Source: Nannocystis sp.
GTDB lineage: Bacteria > Myxococcota_A > Polyangia > Nannocystales > Nannocystaceae
Assembly (NCBI RefSeq): GCF_016714285.1
Contig: NZ_JADJNN010000002.1
Span: 147,001-211,000 of the forward strand
Length of the DNA: 64,000 bases
Reading direction: 5' to 3'
Shown: positions 18,101 to 25,079 of the stretch, in pieces
Position numbering within the stretch: the first letter of the stretch is position 1
How the letters are laid out: every line of letters begins with the position of its first letter
Notes under the pieces: generated by a model
Told to the model about the DNA's origin: nothing
The model's input: the letters and a program-made list of their open reading frames with translations, nothing else
Database searches by the model: none
Translations under genes and position numbers: made by a program

Positions 18101-19160
18101 GCAGACCACGCCGCCGGTGACGGTGACGATCGCCGAGTATGTGCAGGACCCCACGACCCAGCGCACCGCGCTGGGCGCCCCCCGCGACCTGGGCCCGACC
18201 CCGCTTCGCGCGGTCGAGCTGCAACAGGGCTCGTACCTGCTGACCCTGCGAATCAGCGAGGCGCTGGAGATCGCCTACCCGCTGGTCATCCGCCGCGAAG
18301 AATCGCTTGCGCTGAGCCTGCCCCTGCCGGCGCCCGAGCAGGTCCCGGAGGGCTTCGTGTACGTCCCTGAAGGGCGCTTCCTGTTCGGCTGCCCCTACGA
18401 CGAGCTCATCTGCAGTTTTTTCTCCTCGCCGCCGCAACACGAGGTCGAGACCAAGGCCTTCTTGATCGCGCGGTACGAGACCACCTACGGCGACTGGCTC
18501 GCCTTCCTTCGCACCCTGCCCCTCAGCGACCGCGCGGCCTTCCTCCCCGGTGACAGCACCATGGGCGCGGCCGATGCGGGCATTCGCCTGACGGTCGAGA
18601 AGGACGTCTGGCGGCTCTCGATCACCGCCGGTGAGAAGACCGCAGCAGCCGTCGAGGGCCAGCCGCTCATCTACAGCGAGCGCAGCTCGAACGCGCAACA
18701 GGACTGGTCGCGCATTCCGGTCAGCGGCATCGACATCCCGAGCGCGACGGCCTACCTGACCTGGCTCGACCGCAGCGGACGAGTGCCCGGTGCCCGATTG
18801 TGTACGGACTGGGAGTGGGAGCGCGCCGCCCGCGGCGCGGACGGGCGCAGATTCCCGCACGGCGAACAGATCAAGCCCACGGACGCCAACATCCTCGCCA
18901 CCTACGAGAAGGCCACCGCGGTCGGCCCGGACGCGGTCGGCCTGCACCCGGCCTCGCGCAGCCCCTTCGGCCTCGACGACATGGCCGGCAACGTCTTCGA
19001 ATGGATGAGCTCATCGCTCGTGGCTGGCGACTTCGCGGTCCGCAGCGGCGCGTTCGCATATGACCACGTCATGGCCATCGCGGTCAACCGCACGGTCTCG
19101 CCCCCGGAGATGCGAGACTCGACAATCGGCCTGCGGGTCTGCGCAACGCCTCGGCATTGA
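15186..19160 (+). CDS. Ser/Thr protein kinase - STAND NTPase - FGE-sulfatase-domain fusion
   Basis: A 1324-residue signalling protein. Residues ~15-375 are a Hanks-type kinase: glycine loop LGRGSMGVVFLG, VAIKFL lysine, HRDIKLAN catalytic loop, LLDFSLAK (DFS in place of DFG) and GTPYYMAPELW. Between DFS and APE lies an unusually long insertion of about 120 residues with a 39 bp tandem repeat. Residues ~389-780 are a novel-STAND NTPase (NPYRGLQAFEARHRGVFFGR, Walker A GDSGVGKSS, Walker B LIIFIDQLEEL). A single membrane helix is at ~815-835. The C-terminal third is an FGE/SUMF1-like domain (EGFVYVPEGRFLFGC, ARLCTDWEWERAARG, DDMAGNVFEWMSS), probably a periplasmic sensor. The ATG at 15186 is preferred over one seven codons upstream. 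Confidence 0.9.
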   Translation: MASSQWTLPEQFDEYRIVRMLGRGSMGVVFLGHDLVLDRPVAIKFLNVVDASPKARERFLTEARAAARIQHPNVMAVHRVGELEGRLYIIGEYIRGQSLSELKRPVPWQELLKLGVGLARGLACAHRMGVLHRDIKLANAMRTETGEVKLLDFSLAKLLEAASVAELSQVSPKVPTELDATIDPESHSLPRVTIDAGAKGGRVVDSTLTASPNRSPNSGPLPAAPNRSPNSGPLTAAPPPAPTTDKDAALDSTLTRGHIAQAALQRVRINESSDATVVGTPYYMAPELWRAEPATRASDVYALGVLMYILGCGHPPIEGTSTLELARLTQETKPRPLRAVAPWVDARLAEIVDRCLRSPGERYPSADELCSALETLALGASPSEVVRGNPYRGLQAFEARHRGVFFGRGAEIRAVVDRLRAEPFVLVAGDSGVGKSSLCRAGVLPIFTDQAVDRRSWATISLMPGRRPLQTLVSALASTLSLQEEPLRDLLSDEPAELLRMIARRHGKDQGLIIFIDQLEELVTLADRSQLLAVGRFLAEVASDIPGVRLLATVRGDFLTRVAALPHIGLYINAAIYLLTPLSREGVREAIVGPARLQDVDFDSEALIEELVTAGAEGSLPLMQFALAELWEARDTTTRQITIHDLERIGRVTGALARHADNVVNGLPAPQRIAVRRLLMRLVTIEDTRASLPRDELINNDSAQEAALEALVRGRLVVVREAQDGTVYEIAHEALIRNWGTLQRWISDEREAREIRHRLELAALEWQRLGSERTGLWTAAQIGEANILERDSLRPRELAFLDASDSQVQRSRRIKLLAAISIPILAVAVFVGFRIQQARELARKVDEQLTQASASLEQARERQVETTRLRQQAFKEFDSLDKEGGNRSWTAATQAAAVADRQYRSAIQELELVLGLDANHRAGRELLADAFLERALAAEASGRRDLAIETAERLSADSPQFNRWHAPGQLSLQTTPPVTVTIAEYVQDPTTQRTALGAPRDLGPTPLRAVELQQGSYLLTLRISEALEIAYPLVIRREESLALSLPLPAPEQVPEGFVYVPEGRFLFGCPYDELICSFFSSPPQHEVETKAFLIARYETTYGDWLAFLRTLPLSDRAAFLPGDSTMGAADAGIRLTVEKDVWRLSITAGEKTAAAVEGQPLIYSERSSNAQQDWSRIPVSGIDIPSATAYLTWLDRSGRVPGARLCTDWEWERAARGADGRRFPHGEQIKPTDANILATYEKATAVGPDAVGLHPASRSPFGLDDMAGNVFEWMSSSLVAGDFAVRSGAFAYDHVMAIAVNRTVSPPEMRDSTIGLRVCATPRH
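15819..15896 (+). repeat. 39 bp in-frame tandem repeat (two units) in kinase activation segment
   Basis: Units at 15819-15857 and 15858-15896 encode PNRSPNSGPLPAA and PNRSPNSGPLTAA. They lie inside the long insertion between the DFS and APE motifs of the kinase domain. Confidence 0.8.
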
Positions 19161-19170
19161 GGCTGTACGT

Positions 19171-19184
19171 TCATTGAACGTTCA
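19171..19184. promoter_or_regulatory. perfect 14 bp palindrome, possible operator
   Basis: ATTGAACGTTCAAT lies between the kinase stop and the promoter of the next gene, 21 bp upstream of its -35. An additional ACGTTCA half-site directly precedes it (from 19165). It contains TGAACGTTCA, also found at 15066-15075. A dimeric regulator site is plausible; a terminator role is less likely without a T-run. Confidence 0.45.
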
Positions 19185-19205
19185 ATGGCGGCGAAAAATT
19201 GCGTG

Positions 19206-19234
19206 TTGAGTGCCGCTGGGTTCTGCGATAGAAC
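19206..19234 (+). promoter_or_regulatory. sigma70-type promoter of the ADYC lipoprotein gene
   Basis: TTGAGT (19206-19211), a 17 nt spacer and TAGAAC (19229-19234). Shine-Dalgarno GGAGG at 19243-19247 precedes the ATG at 19253. The region is less GC-rich than its surroundings. Confidence 0.5.
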
Positions 19235-19252
19235 GGGGTCGTGGAGGTAGGT

Positions 19253-20338
19253 ATGTCTACAAAGTGGCAGTTCGGAAGTGTGGGGTTTGCGTTTGTCCTC
19301 TTAGCGTCTCCGGGTATCACCGGCTGTGATGAGATCGGCGACGATCTCAACGTCGACGTGCTCAACAAGGGTGAGGCGGCCGACGACGATCACCTCGACT
19401 TCACGCCGGTCGACGACGAGATCACCTTCCGTAGCGCGGTCGAGAACGGCACCAGGACGAACGGCACGTCGATCAACGGTCGGAACCTCAACGGCCGGAA
19501 CCTCAACGGCCGGAATCTCAACGGCACCGAGCTCGGCGCGGGGAACGGGCGCGTCAACGGGGCCTTGACGACCCAGGTGCACCTCAACGGCACGCCGCTC
19601 TCCAACATCCAGATCATCAACGGAAGCCTGCTGAGCGCCTATGACGGCTCGTCGACGAAGATCGGCGCCCAGCTCGCCAACACGATCTACCAGCTCAACT
19701 TCGACCCGCTGACCAACGGAGGCGTCGATCTGACCTTCAAGATCCTCTCCGTGGTGCAGAGCGGCGTGCAGAGCAACGTGTACTTCCATACCGTGCACCA
19801 GATGGACGATGACGGGAACTTCGAGACGCTGTGCAGGGACGGCGCTGGTAACCCGACCCAGGCCATCGCGCTGCCCGGCACCTGGGACCCGGAGACCGCG
19901 ATCCGCCAGCCCGGAACTGGCAAGTTCACCTGGGCCTGCCGCGGCGCGGCGCTGGCGAAGGCGGTCGAGTGGGGCTACGAGCCGTGGGTCGACGCCGACG
20001 CCCACGAGGCCGCGATGCGGATGATCCGCGCCGACTACTGCGGCGACGGTGTCACCCACACCTCGAACGGCAACCCGATCGACATCTCCGACAAATGGGG
20101 CAAGCAGACCCCCGACACCAACTGGGGCATCGAGGCCAAGTGGGGCCCGGACGGCGCCGTGTGCCTCAACACCCCGCGCAAGCTGTGGTGGCCGCGCAGC
20201 AGCATCTGGTGCGCCGCCTCGCTGCCGTACTGCACCAACGACGGCCTGGCCAACGGCACCCCCAACAACAATCCCAGCCAGTACGGCGGCCTGCTCATGA
20301 CGCAGGTCGTCCCGAACAGCAACCCGTCGGCCTACTGA
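19253..20338 (+). CDS. ADYC-domain lipoprotein with NGRNL repeats
   Basis: A 361-residue exported lipoprotein (signal peptide with lipobox GITGC at about residue 25). Residues ~65-105 hold Asn-rich five-residue repeats (NGRNLNGRNLNGRNLNG), reminiscent of pentapeptide-repeat helices. The C-terminal half is the ADYC domain known mainly from myxobacteria: CRGAALAKAVEWGYEPW followed by the name-giving MIRADYCGDG, with several cysteines likely in disulphides. Function is unknown. The ATG with GGAGG 6 nt before it is preferred to the GTG at 19241. Its position right after the kinase-FGE gene, with a palindrome between, suggests linked but separate regulation. Confidence 0.8.
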   Translation: MSTKWQFGSVGFAFVLLASPGITGCDEIGDDLNVDVLNKGEAADDDHLDFTPVDDEITFRSAVENGTRTNGTSINGRNLNGRNLNGRNLNGTELGAGNGRVNGALTTQVHLNGTPLSNIQIINGSLLSAYDGSSTKIGAQLANTIYQLNFDPLTNGGVDLTFKILSVVQSGVQSNVYFHTVHQMDDDGNFETLCRDGAGNPTQAIALPGTWDPETAIRQPGTGKFTWACRGAALAKAVEWGYEPWVDADAHEAAMRMIRADYCGDGVTHTSNGNPIDISDKWGKQTPDTNWGIEAKWGPDGAVCLNTPRKLWWPRSSIWCAASLPYCTNDGLANGTPNNNPSQYGGLLMTQVVPNSNPSAY

Positions 20339-20568
20339 GGCCCGGCCGGGCGCCCTCGGGCCCCTGACCACACACCGCCGCCGCGACGCAGCCCTGCGCT
20401 CGCGGCGTTCGCATGTCACGCCCACCGCAACCCGTCGTCTCACGGAAGGGCTGCCTCCACGGCTGAGTCGGGGCTACCCGGAATTCGCGGGCTAGCGCCC
20501 ACCGCCGCGCCATCCACCTCAGCCCGCGCCCCTTGTCAGCGACGCCGCCGCGCTGCTACTGGGGATCC

Positions 20569-22650
20569 ATGCGTCCGCAGCTCCGCTCGATCGCCGCCCT
20601 CGCCCTGCTCGCGGCCTGCACCTCGCTCGCGGCCTGCGCCCCGCCCGTCAAGGCTCGCCCCTACCCCGCGCTCACGCCCCCGCTCGGCGACCCCGTCGCC
20701 CCGGTCAGCACCGGCGTAGTCCGCTACTTCGACCGCAGCGTCGACCTGGAGCCCTTCCTCGCCGGCTTCCCCTTCGAGCGCTGGATGCCCAGCCTCAAGA
20801 CCGAGCGCCTGTTCTTCTTCGCCACCGGCGACCGCTACACCCTCAAGATGCTCGACCTCCGCGCCGCCGCGGTCCCCTTCGATCTCACGAGGGCCACCAC
20901 CATCAGCGACGTCGACTGGTCGAAGCGCAGCCTGTGGAGCCTGCACCACCACGCCGCCAGCGACACGCTGTGGCTGCACGCCGACGAGCGCAACGACGAG
21001 CAGACCAACCTCTGGACCCTCGACCTCCGCTCCGGCGCCCTCGCCCAGGTCACCCAGCACGACTACGTCTACGGCCTCGGCTTCTCCCCCGACGACACCC
21101 AGGTCGCCTACCTCCCGCGCAGCGGCACCAAGGCCCCCTTCCGCAGCTGCCTGCGCGTCATGGATGTCACCACCCGCGCCAGCCGCGAGGTCGTCTGCGA
21201 CACCCAGGCCCTGCGCTTCACCTGGGCCGACATCCGCTGGGCCCCCGACGCCAGCGAGGTCTACTTCCAGGCCCAGGTCGACGGCGACCGCAACCGCGTC
21301 CAGCTGGTCGCCGTCGACCTCACCGCCGCCAAGCCCGTCGTCCGCGTGCTCACCGACCCCCGGCAGCCGCGCACCGACGCCAGCCCCCTCGAGGGCTGGG
21401 TCGACGGCGACGGCCTGCTCTTCACCGCCAACGACGACGGCTTCGGCAACCTCCACAGCTACTCGCGCAAGACCCGGCAGGTCCGCCAGCTGACCCGCTT
21501 CACCGAGGACCTGAGCTCCGCCCGCCTGGTCGACACCGGCGTGTTCGCGGTCCACCGCTCGCCGATGGGCTCGACCCTCGCCCTGGTCGACCCGCGCAGC
21601 GGCAAGATCCTCGGCGAGCAGGCCCAGCGCGGCAAGGCCGACGTCATCGACGGCCACGGCGCGCGCGTGATGTGGACCCAAGAAGCCCCCGACCTCGTGT
21701 TCGAGGCCAACCTCGCCACCCTCGCCCCGAGCGACGGCAAGGCCGCCGGCCTCAGCAACCAGCGCGTGATCTCCCTGCCCGCGGCCCTCAGCGCCCAGAT
21801 CGTCCAGTGCCGCGCCGAGGCCGTGAAGATCCCGACCTTCGACCGCGTGAACGGCAAGCCGCGCGAGCTCCACGCCTTCGTCCTGCGGCCGATCCACCCG
21901 CTCGCGGACCGCAGCAAGCAGCTCGCCCTCGTCGAGTCCTTCTACGGCGGCGAGAACAGCTACAGCACCTTCGACCACATCATGTGCGCCGCCGGCCTCA
22001 CCGTCGTGTCCGCCTCGGTGCGCGGCAGCGACGGCTTCGGCAAGGCCTTCATGGCCCTCAACGACCGCGACCTCGGCGGCGACGAGATCGTCGACCTGTT
22101 CCACGTCGCCCGCTGGACCGAGCGCAACCTCGGCCTCACACCGAGGCAGATCGGCGTGTACGGCGGCAGCCACGGCGGCTACGCCACCATGCGCGCCCTC
22201 ACCTTCCCGCCCACCACCAACGACCGCAACGACAGCTACCCCTTCGGCTTCGGCCTCTCTCACGCCGGCTTCTCCGACATCAAGAGCTTCCACGACCAGT
22301 GCAACATCCCCGACTGGGTCGTCCTCGAGAGCGGCGACCCGGCCGTCCCCGCCGACCTCGCCCGCATGCGCGACCGCAGCCCGCTGTCCCACGTCGACCG
22401 CCTCCAGGCCCCCCTCCTCCTCACCCACGGCGCCAACGACTGGCGCGTCCCCGTTGGCGAGTCGCGGGCCTTCGCCGACAAAGCCCGCGCACTCGGCAAA
22501 CCCGTCACCTACGTCGAGTTCGCCGGCCAGGGCCACCACATCGAGGGCCTCTCCCTCCAGCGCAAGCTCTACCAGACCCGCTTCGACTTCCTGATGTCCG
22601 TCGCCCGCCCAACCACGCCCGCTGCGACCACACCCCCGCTCAAGCACTAA
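20569..22650 (+). CDS. prolyl-oligopeptidase-family (S9) serine peptidase lipoprotein
   Basis: A 693-residue exported peptidase. The signal peptide ends in a lipobox (LAAC, about residue 24). Residues ~50-400 form a beta-propeller-like domain (LGFSPDDTQVAYLP, DIRWAPDASEVYFQ). The alpha/beta-hydrolase domain carries the nucleophile motif YGGSHGGYATM (Ser about 534), Asp in HGANDWRVP (about 624) and His in GQGHHIEG (about 656). SVRGSDGFGKAF just upstream is typical of S9. It probably degrades peptides at the cell envelope. The ATG at 20569 is chosen because the signal peptide starts there. The gene is followed by a duplicated copy of the neighbour's 3' end. Confidence 0.9.
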   Translation: MRPQLRSIAALALLAACTSLAACAPPVKARPYPALTPPLGDPVAPVSTGVVRYFDRSVDLEPFLAGFPFERWMPSLKTERLFFFATGDRYTLKMLDLRAAAVPFDLTRATTISDVDWSKRSLWSLHHHAASDTLWLHADERNDEQTNLWTLDLRSGALAQVTQHDYVYGLGFSPDDTQVAYLPRSGTKAPFRSCLRVMDVTTRASREVVCDTQALRFTWADIRWAPDASEVYFQAQVDGDRNRVQLVAVDLTAAKPVVRVLTDPRQPRTDASPLEGWVDGDGLLFTANDDGFGNLHSYSRKTRQVRQLTRFTEDLSSARLVDTGVFAVHRSPMGSTLALVDPRSGKILGEQAQRGKADVIDGHGARVMWTQEAPDLVFEANLATLAPSDGKAAGLSNQRVISLPAALSAQIVQCRAEAVKIPTFDRVNGKPRELHAFVLRPIHPLADRSKQLALVESFYGGENSYSTFDHIMCAAGLTVVSASVRGSDGFGKAFMALNDRDLGGDEIVDLFHVARWTERNLGLTPRQIGVYGGSHGGYATMRALTFPPTTNDRNDSYPFGFGLSHAGFSDIKSFHDQCNIPDWVVLESGDPAVPADLARMRDRSPLSHVDRLQAPLLLTHGANDWRVPVGESRAFADKARALGKPVTYVEFAGQGHHIEGLSLQRKLYQTRFDFLMSVARPTTPAATTPPLKH

Positions 22651-22773
22651 CCTGTCCCTTCGGACATCTCACGGATCGAAGGCGCAACGAAAGCCGAGGT
22701 CCGCCGTTCCATCGCTAACCTGTCCCTTCGGACATCTCACGGATCGAAGGCGCAGCGAAAGCCGAGGTCCGCC
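22649..22773. repeat. 68 bp tandem duplication of a gene 3' end, with dispersed palindromes
   Basis: A 57 bp unit at 22649-22705 recurs at 22717-22773 with one mismatch, period 68. Each unit begins with the dispersed palindrome CCTGTCCCTTCGGACAT (22651-22667 and 22719-22735), then holds the last codons and stop of the FGE lipoprotein gene (ADLGFRCAFDP-stop). The left copy is outside any gene. Confidence 0.85.
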
Positions 22774-24302
22774 CGCCGCTCCTTGAGGTTCCGCAGCGCC
22801 CGCGCGCCGCTCTGCAGCTCCTTGACCTCCTCACTGAGGAAGCCGCCGCCGCGAACCACGCGATTGCCGGTATCGGGCCGCACCCCGACCACCGTCTCGC
22901 CCGCACGCTCATCGAGCTCCGTGCGATACGTGATCTCCGGGCTCGCGGTCCACTCCCACACGTTGCCCGCGAGGTCGTTCACCCGCCCGCGCCCGGCCCC
23001 CCGCGCGTAGCTCCCGACCTTCGCCGTCCCCACCGCCCCGTCGTTTGCATCGAACAGGCTCGGCCACGCCTCGCCGTGGGTGTCCTCGAAGTGCCGCGCG
23101 CACTCGCGGCCGCACGCGTTCGCCAGCCGCGGCCCCGGCTCCTCCTCGCCCCACGGGTAGCTGCGCTCCTGGTCGCCGCCGCGAGCCGCCCACTCCCACT
23201 CGTGCTCCGTCGGCAGGCGCCCGCCGCGGTGACGACAGTAGGCCTCGGCCTGATGCCAGGTCACGCAGTTCACCGGGTGCTTCCCTCGCACCCGGCGGCC
23301 GCCGTTGCACAGCTGGCTGTGCGCCGCCCGGGCCTTCGGAGTCAGATCCTCCGCCTGCACCGTCGTCGGCGCGTCCGAGCAGGGCCCATCATCCGCGCAC
23401 GCCGCGTACGCCCCGACGCTGACCTCGTCCTGATCGAGGCAAAAATCCGCGATCGCGACCATGCCCTCGCGCACCGTCACCGGCCGGAAGCGACCGCCCT
23501 CGACCAGCACGCTGCCCCGCGGACAGGGCCGCCGCTCGCGCTCCGCCTTGACCTCGTCCGGCTCGCGGATCGGCTCGACCTCGAGGCGCAGCAGCGCCCC
23601 GCAGCGCTCCGGCGGCGCCGAGTCTCCGCCCCCGCTGTAGCTGCAGCGACCCGGCTCGCCGTCGCTGCGCTCGAAGCCCCGCTCCGCCGACGAGCCCGCG
23701 CCCACCCCCGGACCCCCGGCGACCCGCGCTCCGGCCGACACCTCGGCCCCGCCCGCCGTCGACAGCTTGAACGCCCCCACCGTGACCATCGAGACCACAT
23801 GCGTCGCCCGCTCGCACTCGCCGCGCAGCTCGGCCCGCGTCACCTGCTCGCGCGCCGCCTCGTAGTGCCCGACCACCGTCATCTCCAGCGCCAGCGCGCC
23901 GTGCCGCTCGAGCTCGGCCTCCAGCTGCGCCGCGCCGATCGGGATCTTCGCGTAGAGCTCGTCGGCGCTGCGAAACATCTGGTCGTCGCGCTTCGGCTCC
24001 ACCGCGGTGTAACGGTATGCGCCCGCCACCTGACAGCGCCGCACCAGCTCCATCTCGCAGCCCTCGTAGCGCACCGCCACCAGCCCCGAGCCCCGCTCCA
24101 CCAGCCCCTCGAGCGTCGCCCGCTCCGGCGACGGCCACTCGATGATCAGCGGCCGCGCCTGACTCTTCGTCACCCCGCAGCGCGCCTGCCCCTCCACCGC
24201 CGGCGTCCCCGCCAGCCCCGCCGCCAGGTTGCGCCCGCGACAACCTGTCCCAAAGGACATGGCCCCGAGGACCAGCGACGCTGCGAGCACCACGCGCACC
24301 AC
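22737..24302 (-). CDS. FGE-sulfatase (SUMF1-like) domain lipoprotein
   Basis: A 521-residue lipoprotein; GTG start, lipobox at residues ~18-21 (FGTGC). Residues ~40-220 form an unassigned region. Residues ~260-521 are a formylglycine-generating-enzyme-like domain: VEGGRFRPVTVREGMV, PVNCVTWHQAEAYCRHRGGR, LPTEHEWEWAARGG, NDLAGNVWEWTASP, RVVRGGGFLSEE and the end ADLGFRCAFDP. Such domains in myxobacteria are mostly non-catalytic binding modules rather than true sulfatase activators. The C-terminal codons and stop are duplicated just downstream (22649-22705). The lipobox codons are made from a dispersed palindrome (24244-24262). Confidence 0.85.
   Translation of the reverse strand: MVRVVLAASLVLGAMSFGTGCRGRNLAAGLAGTPAVEGQARCGVTKSQARPLIIEWPSPERATLEGLVERGSGLVAVRYEGCEMELVRRCQVAGAYRYTAVEPKRDDQMFRSADELYAKIPIGAAQLEAELERHGALALEMTVVGHYEAAREQVTRAELRGECERATHVVSMVTVGAFKLSTAGGAEVSAGARVAGGPGVGAGSSAERGFERSDGEPGRCSYSGGGDSAPPERCGALLRLEVEPIREPDEVKAERERRPCPRGSVLVEGGRFRPVTVREGMVAIADFCLDQDEVSVGAYAACADDGPCSDAPTTVQAEDLTPKARAAHSQLCNGGRRVRGKHPVNCVTWHQAEAYCRHRGGRLPTEHEWEWAARGGDQERSYPWGEEEPGPRLANACGRECARHFEDTHGEAWPSLFDANDGAVGTAKVGSYARGAGRGRVNDLAGNVWEWTASPEITYRTELDERAGETVVGVRPDTGNRVVRGGGFLSEEVKELQSGARALRNLKERRADLGFRCAFDP
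24244..24262. repeat. dispersed palindrome forming part of a lipobox
   Basis: CCTGTCCCAAAGGACATGG, a 7 bp inverted repeat with a 4-5 nt loop. On the coding strand it gives MSFGTG directly before the lipidated Cys of the FGE lipoprotein. Confidence 0.6.
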
Positions 24303-24384
24303 GCCACGGTAGCCAAACTCCGGCCCCCCGGGAAGCGCTCATACGCCCCAGCGATGTGGCCAATCCCTGCGACTCATGCACCCA

Positions 24385-24456
24385 GCTCACCCGCCGCTGC
24401 GCAGCGCGGCCACATCATGCGCCCTCGCTCACCCGCCGCTGCGCAGCGCGGCCACA
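24385..24456. repeat. 42 bp-period duplication of the thioredoxin gene 3' end
   Basis: A 30 bp unit at 24385-24414 recurs exactly at 24427-24456. The right copy is the true end of the TlpA-like gene (VAALRSGG-stop); the left copy lies beyond the stop in the intergenic gap. Confidence 0.8.
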
Positions 24457-24944
24457 GCCCGCCGCAGCTCGACCACCCCGTCGCCCGGCCGCGCCTGCCA
24501 GCGCACCACCCCGCTGCGGTCGAGCAGCAGGGTCGCGGGGATCTTGCCGACGCGGAAGCGGGCCGCCAAACCGTTACCCGCGTCGTGCACCACCGGGAAG
24601 CTGAGCCCCAGCTGCTGCGCCATCATCTCGGTCTCGCTGGCGAACTCATCCTCGCCCACGCCGAGCACCACCAGCTCCGGGTCACCCGCCGCGAGCCGCT
24701 GCACCTGCGGCAGCGCCGTCCAGCACGGCTTGCAGTACTGGGCGAAGAACTCCACCACCACGATCTTGCCGCGCAGCGCCTCGCTGGAGATCGAGCTCCC
24801 CGCGAGCGTGCGTCGCGTGAACTCCGGCAAGCTCCGACCCAGCGCCGGCCCCGGCTCCGACGGCGGCAAGCCCCCCGCAGCGCAACCCAGCGCCGCCGCA
24901 CCGACGATCCAACACGCCAGCACCCGAGCGAGGCGAAGCAGCAC
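24429..24944 (-). CDS. TlpA/ResA-like thioredoxin-fold lipoprotein
   Basis: A 171-residue membrane-anchored thiol-disulphide oxidoreductase facing the periplasm. The N-terminus is a lipoprotein signal (lipobox AALGC). The thioredoxin core has KIVVVEFFAQYCKPCWTALP with the CxxC redox pair (about residues 70-73), ELVVLGVGEDE, and the cis-Pro segment VGKIPATLLLD. The start is a GTG; no ATG fits. It is divergent from the HTTM operon (starts 136 bp apart), so a role in oxidative folding of HTTM-related products is possible but unproven. The 3' end is duplicated downstream. Confidence 0.85.
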   Translation of the reverse strand: MLLRLARVLACWIVGAAALGCAAGGLPPSEPGPALGRSLPEFTRRTLAGSSISSEALRGKIVVVEFFAQYCKPCWTALPQVQRLAAGDPELVVLGVGEDEFASETEMMAQQLGLSFPVVHDAGNGLAARFRVGKIPATLLLDRSGVVRWQARPGDGVVELRRAVAALRSGG

Positions 24945-25079
24945 GCGCCGCAGTGTCGCACAGCAACATCGCCAGGCCCCCGAACGAAATGCGAATTGTG
25001 CGCCCGTTCACGCAGCCCTTGCGCAGCGACCCCATCACGCCAGCGCGGGCCCCTATGGACGCCGTGATATCTTCCGCGC

